A stretch of DNA of 64,000 bases from Diphasiastrum complanatum. Taxonomy: Eukaryota > Streptophyta > Lycopodiopsida > Lycopodiales > Lycopodiaceae. The translations under genes and the position numbers were made by a program. Shown here piece by piece: positions 54,771 to 64,000 of the stretch. How positions within the stretch are numbered: position 1 is the stretch's first letter; each line of letters begins with the position of its first letter. Where the stretch lies: contig CM055092.1 of assembly GCA_029204225.1 (NCBI GenBank), positions 40,886,016 to 40,950,015 of the forward strand, in the 5' to 3' direction. The notes below the pieces were generated by a model. It ran no database searches, was not told where the DNA came from, and saw only the letters and a list, made by a program, of their open reading frames with translations.

Positions 54771-55115
54771 TGGCAACCTCAAGTGGCTTCATGTTGGAAG
54801 ACAAGGATAGGCTTACCTCAACAAATTAGTGTACTTTGAAGGTGAGGATGGAATCTTTGCTTGAGATGAATGATTTGATGGATATTTTTGTAGGTGTGGA
54901 GGAGAGAACTTTGGCACCATAATATCAATTGAGGTTTGACAAGAGGGCAAACAAGATGAATGTGACTAATGAACTTCTCAAGGAAGTTGGTAAGTGCACA
55001 ACATCAAGTGAGGCTTGGGACTTTAGTAGATATTGTTGGACTTATTTTCTAAACAGTGACGATTTCATATTTGATGTCTTTCTCAAATTCAAGATGGGCA
55101 GGTGATGAAGTTGAA
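54771..55115 (+). pseudogene. Copia gag N-terminal fragment
   Basis: The reading MATSSGFMLEDKDRLTSTN continues with LKVRMESLLEMNDLMDIFVG, FDKRANKMNVTNELLKEVGK and SSEAWDF. It matches the W-K-x-x-M, L-W-x-x-V and E-A-W-D pattern of Copia gag (UBN2-type). Stops at about 54828 and 54940 interrupt it, and the sequence leaves the family after about 100 codons. The leader from the PBS to this point (54182-54770) has no gene. Confidence 0.75.
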
Positions 55116-55427
55116 GGGCCTCAAAAAGGAAAAAGAACAAGGAAAGAGGGTAGGGCAAAGTAGTATGAAACTCTACACACTTCTGGACCTGAGACAGGTG
55201 AAGATCTATGCGACGATACTCTATTATCAGAGTTATATTCCCTTAGAAAAAGATAAAGCACTCCAGACCATATAACATTAAAAGTCGTGCAAGCAAGATG
55301 TAACATGTGCACACTCTATTGCACTAAAAGTAGAATAATGCTACATATCGTGTTATGAAGTGTGACCAGATTCACCGAGTGATTAGTGTCACTGTTATCT
55401 GATATGTTAAAAAGACATTTGTTATTA
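55116..55427. other. No recognised gene
   Basis: Only a 63-codon minus frame (55121-55312) without family features. The expected 3' LTR of the adjacent minus-strand Copia derivative was not recognised here. Confidence 0.4.
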
Positions 55428-56545
55428 TTAAAAGAGAAACTTATCTATGCAACGATACAGTAGCTTGCACACTTTGTGCTCTTGGCCTTTGACTTTGAAT
55501 CCTTCCGGTTGAAAGGTGTACAGTTCCTCTTCGACATTGCCATTGAGAAATGTTGTCTTGACATCCATTTGGTGCATTTCGAGGTCTTCCGTGACTGCTA
55601 ACACAATCAGAGTCCTGATTGACTGCATCTTGACGACAGGACTGAAAACTTCTTGATAATCCACTTCTTGGACTTGAGTGAATCCTTTAGCCACCAGCCA
55701 TGCTTTCCATTTGGCAATGGAACCATCAGAGTTGATCTTCTTCTTGAAGATCCACTTGTTGTCGATAACTCTCTTGTGAGTGGGGAAGTCGACCAGTGTC
55801 TAGGTTTGATTCGTCAAAAGTGAGTTGTACTCGCTTTCCAGAGCCTCTTGCCACTTCACAGCATCCTTGGAGTTAATTGCTTCGGCTAGGCTTTCTAGTT
55901 CTTCTGATGAAGTCCAAAATGATTGAGGTGCATACCTCTCAAGAACTGTCCGAGTCCATGAGGATCTGTGGACGTTTGGTTGACTAGAATGCGATGATGA
56001 CCAATCACCTTTTGAAGGGTGAGATCCGGTTGTGTGGTGCTCATAGGACTTTGGAAGAGAAGAAAACAAGGTCATGGCGAGATCATCATCTTGAATAGAA
56101 CATCCTACAGCTGATAACTAATCTAACATGGACTTGAAGCTGTTGATGTGAGAAGTGATGGCAGTAGAATCAGACATGCTAAAAGTAAAGAACTTTCTTC
56201 TAAGATGTAATCTCATGGTTACATCGTGAGTCTCATAGAGACTTGATAACAAGTCTAGTGCTTCATTAGAGGTTTTTCACGTGGTAACGTGAGATATTTG
56301 GGAGTCGGCCAGATTGAGTGTGATACATGCTAAGGCCTTCTGATCTTTGATCTTCCAGGCTTTTGCTTGATCACCATCTTCTAGTTTCAGGTCTGCCCCT
56401 TCTACTACATCCCAAAGATCTCTATCTATCAACATCATTCTAAGTTTCAACTTCCAAATGTAGAAGTTAGAACCATTAAACTTGTCAATGACTCTAGCTT
56501 TACTGAGTGATGAAAATGAAGAGCTACTTATATGACACATGATAA
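55428..56545 (-). pseudogene. Copia deletion derivative: gag joined to reverse transcriptase
   Basis: The minus-strand gag starts MCHISSSSFSSLSKARVIDK and runs through FYIWKLKLRMMLIDRDLWDV to LAMTLFSSLPKSYEHH. Within the same frame (276 bases, 56075-55800) it passes to the pre-RT region EALESEYNSLLTNQT. The RT start IDNKWIFKKKINSDGS and MAKGFTQVQEVDYQEVFSPV follows, then QMDVKTTFLNGNVEEEL, breaking after KVCKLL. Nucleocapsid, protease and integrase are missing, so a clean internal deletion joined gag to RT. One Trp codon became TAG near 55800. Confidence 0.85.
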
Positions 56546-56592
56546 CAATATATAATTAGGACAAACTTAATCTCTCGGTTTATTTGGACTAA

Positions 56593-57310
56593 GTTCTGAT
56601 ATCAATCTGATGGGGCAAGTGAGATAGGAAGAACAAGGACGAAGAAGAGAGCATGAATATTGTGAAAGAGCTCTCCCATTCTAATCGGCTACTAGGTGCA
56701 AAAACAGTCTAATAGACAGCTTATGCTAAAGATAATCATAGCCTTATGCATTCTGATTGCCCAACAAGATCTTAAAAATTAATTCATACTCTAAAACAAG
56801 AGTATAGTCCAACGAAGAGATTAGAGATGGTTTGTGTGTGGTTCTACTAAAATCAAATTCAATGTGAAGTATAGTTCTGAAATAAATAGAAGAGCAATAT
56901 GATATCGCGAGTTTCTTAGGCGTCAAAGACGACCATCGTCTGATCAAAAACTGAGGAGTCGTAGACATCCATGTTCTGATCAGAGTGAGTATACAAGTGT
57001 GTCAAACAACAATGAAAGTGCATTCAATCACAACATGCATTCATCTACATAGTACGTAGATAAAAAACAAGCTGCTGCTATATTACACTGAAGCACAATA
57101 CAAATAGCAATTACAAACAAAATTGGCGGTGTATTTGGGAGGCTCAAATAATGCGTCTCACGGATGGAGCGATCAACAATCTGTGCTTGGATGATCTATT
57201 TATAGATTTCATCCATGTATTAGCTACAATAAATGATTGTCACCTAATTAGGTAAGCCACTTGTACTTGGAAGTATATGGCTTTTGTGACAACTATACAT
57301 AGTGTATACT
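56593..57310 (-). repeat. PBS-like site and LTR of the Copia derivative
   Basis: The minus-strand TTGATATCAGAAC (56593-56605) is a degenerate tRNA-iMet-type site. To its right, minus-strand CTATAAATAG at about 57197-57206 is a strong TATA box about 600 bp from the PBS, as expected for an LTR. The outer end near 57310 is a guess. Confidence 0.45.
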
Positions 57311-57840
57311 ATCACCCATAGGGAATGTTGACGTGGACGAGGGCGTTGCAAATTCTCTCACTTCACTTTATAAGAGAAGTGACTTTCTCTGACTTCACAA
57401 ATCTGGGAAGTGGCTGGGAAGACCATTGGCATTTTTCTCTCTCTTCGGGATTTTGCGAAAAAGGCGAAGGTGCCCTGAAAAAAACAAAAGTGCCCTTAAA
57501 AAGACGAATGTGTCTTTAAAATAGTTCAACATGAAAAATGGATGACCTTTAGAAATTTTCTCTCTCTTCGTAAACCTTTCGCGAACAAAGTTGAAGGTGT
57601 TAAAAACTATTTGAACTTTTGAACTGTCGTGAAACTTTCACGAACATTTCGCGAAGCTGTCTCAAAATTGTCTCGAACATAATTCATTTCTGCAAACTGT
57701 CTCGAAAACAATGTAAATCTGCAGACTTGTTCTAAATGCAAGTTTTGTAGAAGTCCTTGAAGACTGCCAAGTCTTCAATGACTTCAAGTTATTAAACTTA
57801 ACATCTGAACTTAAAATTATAATGGGATTGGTTACCCTTT
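57311..57840. other. Intergenic with short TTCGCGAA repeats
   Basis: No gene. Repeated (A/T)TTTCGCGAA and AAGGTG phrases occur, for example near 57450, 57580 and 57640. They are reminiscent of the TCGCGAA-rich part of the Copia LTR at 41.3 kb. Confidence 0.4.
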
Positions 57841-57848
57841 GCTGGCGA

Positions 57849-59500
57849 TCAGCCGGAAGTCCGTTGTAGACGTTCTTCAAGTAATTGGCTATCTAAGTTA
57901 TCATTCACCAAGGAGGCAACTGTGGGCCTAAGTTCCAACAATAAATAGATATTTTCACTCTTCCACCTGCTATTTGTTCCTGCATCTTCTCCATTGCCCT
58001 GTAATACATGAATCACATAAACATGACAATGTGCGACATCGTAGCATGGACTATCCTTGGAATATATGTCAACACAATGGAACAAGCGTGAGCCTGTGAT
58101 GCGCTGACGATCCCATTTCACATCACGTTGCACCTCATCCTTGCTGACCAGCCAGAAAACCCTTCTTGTACTGCAGCTATGACCTTCTCCTTTTGGCCTA
58201 AGTGTTTCTTTGAGATATGCGACCACATCTGCTACACATTTTAAGGGCCAGCCATCTAGTTTTAACTCATGAGTGAGAGTTCCCTTGATGATCGCGCTTG
58301 CTCCATCGTGCTCGTCTTTTCCATGGCCTAAGGTAGAAAAATTATGCATCACTTGCAGACCTGTCAAGTGATAATATCTGGCCAGAAAATGAACAAATTG
58401 ATAGATTTTTTATTTTTATGTAGACTGCAATAAACAATGCTTGCAAACAGTACCTGTAGTTTCGAACCTGGTGTCTCGTCTAGTACCAATTTGGTACTAT
58501 ATTCGAATATCCTGTATAGTCTCAGTTTGGTACTATATCTATTAGAAAAATAGTACCAAAATTGGTACTCCAAAACAATGTATTTTGGTACTACAAGACG
58601 GACTATATAGTTAGAGTCTTATAGTTCAGTACCATTTGGTACTATATGAAGTAACAAACCTGAAAACTACAGAGTAATAATAATAGATAGTAATAACCCC
58701 CAACAACTATACCTGGCCATGAAGAAGAAAGGCCTTTGAGCTTTGAATTGGGACACCACACCGTCCAACCACACCCAATGACACCTCAGATTATACTCGT
58801 TCTCTTTCATCCAATTGCCATGCAATAGTAAACAATGTTGTACGAATAGGGTGTCATGCAACTTGTCGTCTGATATGTAATAATAAAAAGTCTTTTCAGT
58901 TGCACCTATAGAGTTTCTGACATACGTTATGTGCACAAGTATCGTGCCCTGATTAGACCACCAGTGCATGGACTGTATCTCATTTTGCATCTTGAACGAA
59001 TAATTCTCCACAAAGTCAATGACTGAAACAACAACATCCGAAGGAAATTTTAGCAAACAATCTTTGAATTGTTGTGACTACCACCGAAACACAAAGTTAT
59101 GCTTAATGAAATTTTTCAGATGTGCTGTAACCACTAGGTCAACAAAAGCAGTGCTCCGCATTTTTTGCACTACCAAATCTTTTCTCTTCTTGATAGAACT
59201 GCCCTCATCAACAAACCCTGACGCAACATCTATAAAGATCTTCACAGACAACTCCATGTTATCCACTGATGTCTTATAGGGACGTAATGGCAACGTGCAA
59301 ATGCCTCATTTACTACAGTCCCCAAACAAGCATTTTTTGCATGGTTTTCTGAATTAGGAGGCTTTGCACGTAAAAGCGATTCCCACATATTGTTGATGCT
59401 GGAACAAACAGATTGGTTTTCCTTGCAAATATCCGATTCCTAAATTTTGCAGCAGATGGAACATGTGCAAGCATAATCCTTTCCGTGATGACCAAACGTG
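57849..59500 (-). pseudogene. Transposase-like gene with WxDG-QFK and HGKG-DG motifs
   Basis: The minus-strand reading (59300 to 58710) contains SLRPYKTSVDN, HLKNFIKHNFVFRW, a stop, KFPSDVVVSVIDFVENYSFK, YYYISDDKLHDTLFVQHCLL and HWVWLDGVVSQFKAQRPFFF. After a gap (58368-58705) it resumes as GLQVMHNFSTLGHGKDEHDG, ASAIIKGTLTHELK and a Cys/His-containing tail to 57849. The spaced (S/L)-D-G-x3-Q-F-K and H-G-K-x3-D-G motifs are those of an uncharacterised eukaryotic family seen in plants and animals. A DDE-type nuclease role is an inference. Here the usual Ser before the first Asp is Leu. Frame 59495-59313 may be an upstream exon. Confidence 0.6.
58430..58645. repeat. TAGTACCAAA/TTTGGTACTA repeats inside the gene gap
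   Basis: About eight copies in both orientations, for example CTAGTACCAATTTGGTACTA and AGTACCAAAATTGGTACT, form local palindromes. The gap (58368-58705) is flanked by similar GGCCAGGTATAGTTG and GGCCAGATATTATCAC phrases. It could be an intron or a small inserted element. Confidence 0.75.
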
Positions 59501-59764
59501 TTTTGTCTCATATGATTAAACGCCTTCTTTAATCATCAATTGCATATGGTACACACAACAACAAGTCTACTGCTCCTTCAGTTTCCAAACAAAATAAGGC
59601 TTCAACGCCTCAAAACATCTAAGATATATCTGCACTTCTGGGTGAGCCCTTCTGAATCTTTGGAACAGCTCGACTTGTGGCCTAAAAACCTTACAACTTA
59701 CTAAAAGAACATAATAATATGCCTAAGAATTACCATGTAAGTTGATCCAAGAGTATCATTCTTT

Positions 59765-60340
59765 TGTATTTAAGAGTTTTACCAACACAAAAATAGTACC
59801 AAAACAGTACAAAATTTGTAAAATTAGTACCTGCCGAGACACTGGTGCAACTCAATACAGTGTTGGTTCACTCGAAACTTCTTAAATATTCCTTCTGCAT
59901 TAAAGTCATTGTTAACATCTTCAAAATGAACTTGAGGAGTATTCTCATTACCACTGATGTATATTCAAGAAGTCTTATTGTGTTACAGATAGAAAGTACC
60001 AACAAGTAGTACCAAAGCATCATATACAAGTAGTACCAAAGTATCATACACAGGTAGTACCATGAAGGTAGAAAGTACCTACAAGTAGTACCAAAGCATC
60101 ATATACAAATAGTACAAAGTACCGAATCATCTTACAGTACCAAAGTACTGAACATGCACCTTAATTGGTAGTCTGGAGGATCAAAATTGTTACATAATAG
60201 GTTCAAATAGTACCAATCTTTGGCACTCTAAAGTTTCAAAAATACGTAAACATTACAAAAATAGTACAAATCTTGTTATATTGGTAGTAACCAAAGCTTA
60301 GATTCCACCAATTGGTAAACAACACTAAAATAGTACCAAA
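59765..60340. repeat. TAGTACCAAA repeats upstream of the transposase-like gene
   Basis: About eighteen copies of AGTACC or AGTACCAAA, including three longer near-copies of AAGTAGTACCAAAGCATCAT, lie on the 5' side of the minus-strand gene. The arrangement resembles the subterminal repeats that transposon-encoded proteins bind in CACTA elements. No terminal inverted repeat was identified. Confidence 0.7.
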
Positions 60341-60404
60341 AAGACCACAAAGGATTGTATGCGAGCTGCAGACACAAATAAATATAAACAATATATATAC
60401 CAGA

Positions 60405-60551
60405 ACTAGTCGTTGGCTAGTCTAGTAGTCTACTCCTAGGTTCTCCCTCTCTATCAGGATTCAGGGTTTATATGTACATTTTACATTCAGGGAGGTCCTG
60501 GGTTCGAATCCTAGTCTGTCCATCCATATTATGATTTATGGATTTCTAACA
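60405..60551 (+). repeat. Copia LTR end with tRNA-like B box
   Basis: The segment ends TTTCTAACA immediately before a PBS, so it is an LTR 3' end. It contains GGGTTCGAATCC at 60499-60510, a perfect Pol III B-box match, and an A-box-like TGGCTAGTCTAGTAG at about 60414. The spacing of about 85 bp is too long for a tRNA gene. It may be a tRNA-derived SINE-like piece captured in the LTR. The LTR start was not found. Confidence 0.4.
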
Positions 60552-60564
60552 TGGTATCAGAGCT
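60552..60564 (+). other. Copia primer-binding site (tRNA-iMet type)
   Basis: TGGTATCAGAGCT directly follows the LTR end CTAACA. Confidence 0.9.
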
Positions 60565-61040
60565 ACGATAGTCCTGCGTGCCTGATCAGTGGATACATCT
60601 TGTCATAGGCTCCGCAACGAAGTGAGAAAGTCCTTCACAGGAGGTGTAAGCTTGGAGAGAAAAAAAAAACCGGCTGGAAGAAATTCTTCTTGATGTATTT
60701 TGCAGGTTTTGGAGCTCATAGTTATTAGTGGGGAACAAAAACACAGTCCCGGAGGCATCGAAAAGGCCAGGGCAGCATCAGACAAATTGAAAATCTGTTG
60801 AGTGGAAAAAGTTTTATAATTTTTTTTTTTTGTCTTTGTGAGAAGTGTCATTTGTCAGAGAGTTGTGCCAAGAAATCTCTCATTTGTCTGTCTAGTACTG
60901 CCATTTAGAGCTTTCAGACTTCATACCTTTCACATTACTGATATCTATCTGTTTGAACGATCACTCGTTTCGAAATTCAAGCAAAAATAAAATCTAGAAT
61001 ATGCCCTCTAAAAGTTCTTATATTCTCTCTTTTTTATATC

Positions 61041-61280
61041 CGTACCAATATCGGATCCAAGCGCACTAGCTGAAGAGAAACCCGAGCAGTCGTACATCCG
61101 CGCTTGAGTCCGATATTGTCCGTACCGATATTGGATCCAAGCGCACGAGGTAAAGAAAATTTTGAGCAGTTGTACATCCGCGCTCCAGTCCGATATCGTA
61201 TGCTCCAATATCGGATCCACGCGCACATGTTAAGGAGGATCTTGAGCAGCCGTACTTCCGCGCCCCATTCCGATATCAGG
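61041..61280 (+). repeat. Three 80-bp tandem repeats in the Copia leader
   Basis: The landmark CGTACCAATATCGGATCCAA recurs at 61041, 61121 and 61201, an exact 80-bp period. Each unit also carries GAGCAGTCGTACATCCGCGC. The array ends 70 bp before the gag ATG at 61349. The preceding leader (60570-61040) has no gene. Confidence 0.9.
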
Positions 61281-61348
61281 TGTATAACCAGAAAAATATA
61301 CAGTTTTGTGGTGTGATAAATTACTTGATCTGGATCATCTGTTCAGTA

Positions 61349-62246
61349 ATGGCAACTGTAAGCGAGAGTGTCCTCAATGAGTCAAGCAAATTGGAAGGAG
61401 CCGACAACTATGCAGTTTGGAAATTCAAACTGAAAAACATTTTGATGGAAAAGGAGCTATGGGAGATCGTGACAGGTGAAGAGACAAGGCCAGTGATTGA
61501 AGATCAGCAAACATTTGACAGGAGAAAACGAAAAGCACAAAATGTCATCAACTTATCAGTTAGAGATGCAATTATGCCCTACATTTCGGATTCAAAAGGA
61601 CCAAAAGAAGCATGGGATATGTTGAAGGCATTGTTTGAGACCACAAACACATCTCGAGTGCTATTCCTAAAGACAAAGCTGCACACATTGCGGATGGATG
61701 ATGGTGCAACTGTTGCTGATCACCTACTGAAGATCAAAGATTCGTGACCAATTAGCAGCAGTTGGAGAGCGAGTACAGAATCGTGAGATCGTGCAGTTGA
61801 CATTGAATAGTTTGAGTGAGTCACATCAAATGTTTGTGACAAGTATAGCCACACGGGAAAATCTTCCAACCTATGAAGAGTTAGGTGGATTGCTTTTGCA
61901 GGAAGAACAATGTCAAGAGAACTTGAGTCATTGCAACATGGGATTTGATCAAGCTCTTGCAGTGAGAGGACGTGTTGACAGATTTGGTCGTGGAAGACAC
62001 CAATCAAGAGGTGGAAACTCATATAATGGATCGTTCCAACAATTTCAAGAACAATCCAATGATGGCCCAAATCGAGGCAATTGGAATCGAGGCCGAGGTC
62101 AAGGACGCGGCTATTACAAGCAAAATAAACCTGGAAATTGTAGTTATTGCAACAAACCTGGCCATTGGGATCATGAATGCTTCAAGAAACAGAAGGAGAT
62201 AGAACAAAGAAAAGGCAAATGGCAAGCGGGCAATTATGTTGATTAA
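61349..62246 (+). pseudogene. Copia gag with zinc knuckle
   Basis: It starts MATVSESVLNESSKLEGADN and has the gag core YAVWKFKLKNILMEKELWEI, AWDMLKALFETTNTSRVLFL and TVADHLLKIKDS. A frameshift near 61740 interrupts it. It resumes with EIVQLTLNSLSESHQMFVTS, an Arg/Gly-rich region and the knuckle CSYCNKPGHWDHEC (C-x2-C-x4-H-x4-C). It ends at 62246 in TAA. The protein would assemble particles around element RNA. Confidence 0.92.
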
Positions 62247-62905
62247 CATCAATTTGATGATGATTATTATGAAAACAATTATATTGATCAACATCAATAC
62301 GATGATGATCAATATGAAGATGATACAAGTAAGAGTTCAAACTTGTTCATTACAATATTAATGACAAGTGATGAAGCCAAGGATACCTGGTACATTGATA
62401 GTGGTGAATCCAAGCACATGACTTCAAGAAAAGAGTGGTTTTCAGAACTCAAGAAAACTCACAATGGTGATGAAGTTGGACAAGCCGATGGCAAATTTCT
62501 ATCTGTTAAAGGAATTGGAGTGGTACCAGTGAAGTTAGCCAGCAGAAAGATAAAGCGGATAAGCAATGTGCACTATGTACTCGGATTAGCTAACAATCTA
62601 CTATCTGTTGGGATGATGGCTGACTTTGAAGGAAAAATTTGTGAAGGTTGCATTTTGGAAAAACAACACAGAGAGAGATTTCCCAAAAGTGGAGCAAGGA
62701 GATCTAGTGGCATCCTAGATCTTGTCCACAATGATCTATGTGGACCTATGCAAACTAGATCTCTTAGTGGCTACTATTACTTTATCACCTTTATTGATGA
62801 TTATAGCAGATGCATTGGGATTTATTTCATAAGCAAGAAATCAGATGCTTTTGCTAAGTTCAGGGAATATTAGTTGAAAAGCAAACATGATGTTGCATCA
62901 AAACT
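62247..62905 (+). pseudogene. Copia protease and start of integrase
   Basis: The frame 62343-62873 has the aspartic protease site WYIDSGESKHMTS (DSG intact), the region VHYVLGLANNLLSVG and then MADFEGK. It continues directly into CEGCILEKQHRERFPKS, so about 80 residues, including the first histidines of the integrase zinc domain, are deleted. The core follows with D in LVHNDLCGPM and TFIDDYSRC. A stop after KFREY and a frameshift near 62890 end the block. Confidence 0.88.
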
Positions 62906-63258
62906 TTGAGATCTGAAAGAGGTGGTGAGTATTTTTTGATAGAATTTATTGATTTTTGCAAAGATCAAGGGATCAAGAGGCAGACTACAACACCTTATTC
63001 ACCACAACAAAATGGAGTTGCAGAACAAAAGAACAGATCTATTGTTGAGATGACCAGGGCGATGCCCAAAGGCAAGGGCCTGCCAAACACCTTTTGGGCA
63101 GAAGCTTGTAGCACAGCTACGCACATCTTGAATCAGTGTCTCAAAAAATCCGTGGAAGGCAAGACACCTCATGAACCTGTTACTAGAAAGAAACCTAATA
63201 TTTCTCATTTGAGAGTATTTGGTTGTGATGCTTATGCTCATATTCTTGATGAGAAATG
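62906..63258 (+). pseudogene. Copia integrase, second half
   Basis: The reading RSERGGEYFLIEFIDFCKDQ contains Glu where the second catalytic Asp is expected (RSDxGGEF/Y). The catalytic E is present in QQNGVAEQKNRS, followed by TFWAEACSTATHILN and HLRVFGCDAYAHIL. A stop (TGA) at 63257-63259 follows DEK. The D-to-E change would be expected to abolish integration. Confidence 0.9.
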
Positions 63259-64000
63259 AAGGAAACTAGATGCAAAAGCTATTAAGTGTATTTCCCCTGG
63301 ATATGATGAGAAGGCCAAGGCATACAGGATGTATGACACAAATGCACAGAAGCTTGTAATTTCTAGGGATGCTACATTTGACGAGATGGGCCGAGGTGAA
63401 CAATCTGAAGTAATCACTGAACCTTTTGATGAGGGAGCGAAAGTACAGGTCAAGAAGGAAGTGGATTTTGATATAGAAAATCCATTGGACAAAGGCAAGC
63501 CTGATGCTGAAATTCCCAAGAGAGTACCTAAATGGTACTTATCAGTCACAGATGGTGCAAAGAAGGGAGATACTCCTGAATCTAGTGAGCAGGGAGAGCT
63601 TAGAAGATCAAGTAGAAATCGAAAACCTCCTGCAAGATTAGAAATGAATCTAGCCCTAATGGGTTCTGTGCTCAAGGCTCAAGAACCAAAAACTTTTGAT
63701 AAAGCAAAGGAGCACGAGGAGTGATGTGAAGCTATGGAAACAGAAATGAAAACTATATCAAAAAATAGGACTTGGAACTTGGTTGAGCTACCTGATGGTA
63801 AGATGCCTATCACTTGCAAATAGATATACAAGATCAAATATGGAGCTGATGGGCAACTCAACAAATACAAAGCACGGTTGGTTGCGAGAGGATTTGAGAA
63901 GCAGGAATGTATTGATTTTGAGGAAACCTTCGCACCCGTAGCTAATATGGTAACTATACGTTCTGTCAATTGCTATTTCTGCTTTCTATGGTTGGAAGAT
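63259..64000 (+). pseudogene. Copia integrase tail and start of reverse transcriptase (runs off window)
   Basis: It begins after the stop with YDEKAKAYRMYDTNAQKLVI, then an acidic spacer and LRRSSRNRKPPARLE. The RT start follows: CEAMETEMKTISKNRTWNLV, IYKIKYGADGQLNKYKARLV and RGFEKQECIDFEETFAPVAN. Trp codons have become TGA (63722-63724) and TAG (about 63822). A frameshift near 63970 precedes the window end. The rest of RT and RNase H lies outside. Confidence 0.9.

Noticed and set aside
60480-60520. tRNA gene
   Set aside because: The B box is perfect, but the A box is about 85 bp away and no acceptor-stem or anticodon arm pairing fits.

Overview
This window is intergenic, transposon-built DNA from a large plant nuclear genome. 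The evidence is a fragment of a plant UDP-glycosyltransferase with its PSPG box, Ty3/gypsy elements primed by tRNA-Asp-type sites, Copia elements primed by tRNA-iMet-type sites, CACTA (TNP2) transposase exons with GT-AG introns, and C-to-T decay in CG and CHG contexts, the two symmetric plant methylation contexts. I cannot name the species. Nothing looks bacterial, and no intact housekeeping gene is present.

Layout. 0-12 kb: minisatellites, a foldback (inverted-repeat) element, a chimeric patch of two captured gene fragments (coiled-coil plus UDP-glycosyltransferase), a tandem 357-360 bp repeat, AC/CT microsatellites, and a block of about 1.4 kb present twice (7.4-8.7 and 9.6-11.0 kb). 12.1-23.1 kb: Gypsy-1 (minus strand) inserted into the protease of another gypsy element. 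23.2-25.4 kb: an unrecognised open frame of 505 codons next to a CACTA-like terminus. 25.4-27.7 kb: mostly non-coding, with an inverted copy of the 360-bp family.

27.8-39.0 kb: Gypsy-2 (plus strand), complete with two LTRs, PBS, PPT and an extra third ORF (ORF3). It has split a minus-strand gene of an uncharacterised, transposon-associated family. 39.8-41.5 kb: Copia LTR plus gag (minus). 41.7-45.2 kb: a decayed CACTA transposase gene that carries a SET domain. 45.2-46.7 kb: a Copia 3' end with a solo Gypsy-2 LTR inserted in it. 46.7-51.3 kb: the 3' half of a second Gypsy-2 (minus), with ORF3 traceable over about 1,013 codons. 51.3-56.6 kb: chromovirus-like and Copia fragments. 57.8-60.3 kb: a decayed transposase-like gene embedded in TAGTACCAAA repeats. 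60.4-64 kb: a Copia element running off the window end.

No genes work together as a host pathway here. The main biological interest lies in the elements themselves. Gypsy-1 and Gypsy-2 are two lineages of one clade. Both carry an ORF3 of unknown function. Each carries its own short-motif array in the same two places: the 5' leader and the integrase-ORF3 spacer. A SET domain sits inside a CACTA transposase gene. Pairwise comparison of the two Gypsy-2 copies shows directly that their differential stop codons are CAG-to-TAG or CGA-to-TGA changes. All homology statements come from motif recognition by eye; no database search was run.
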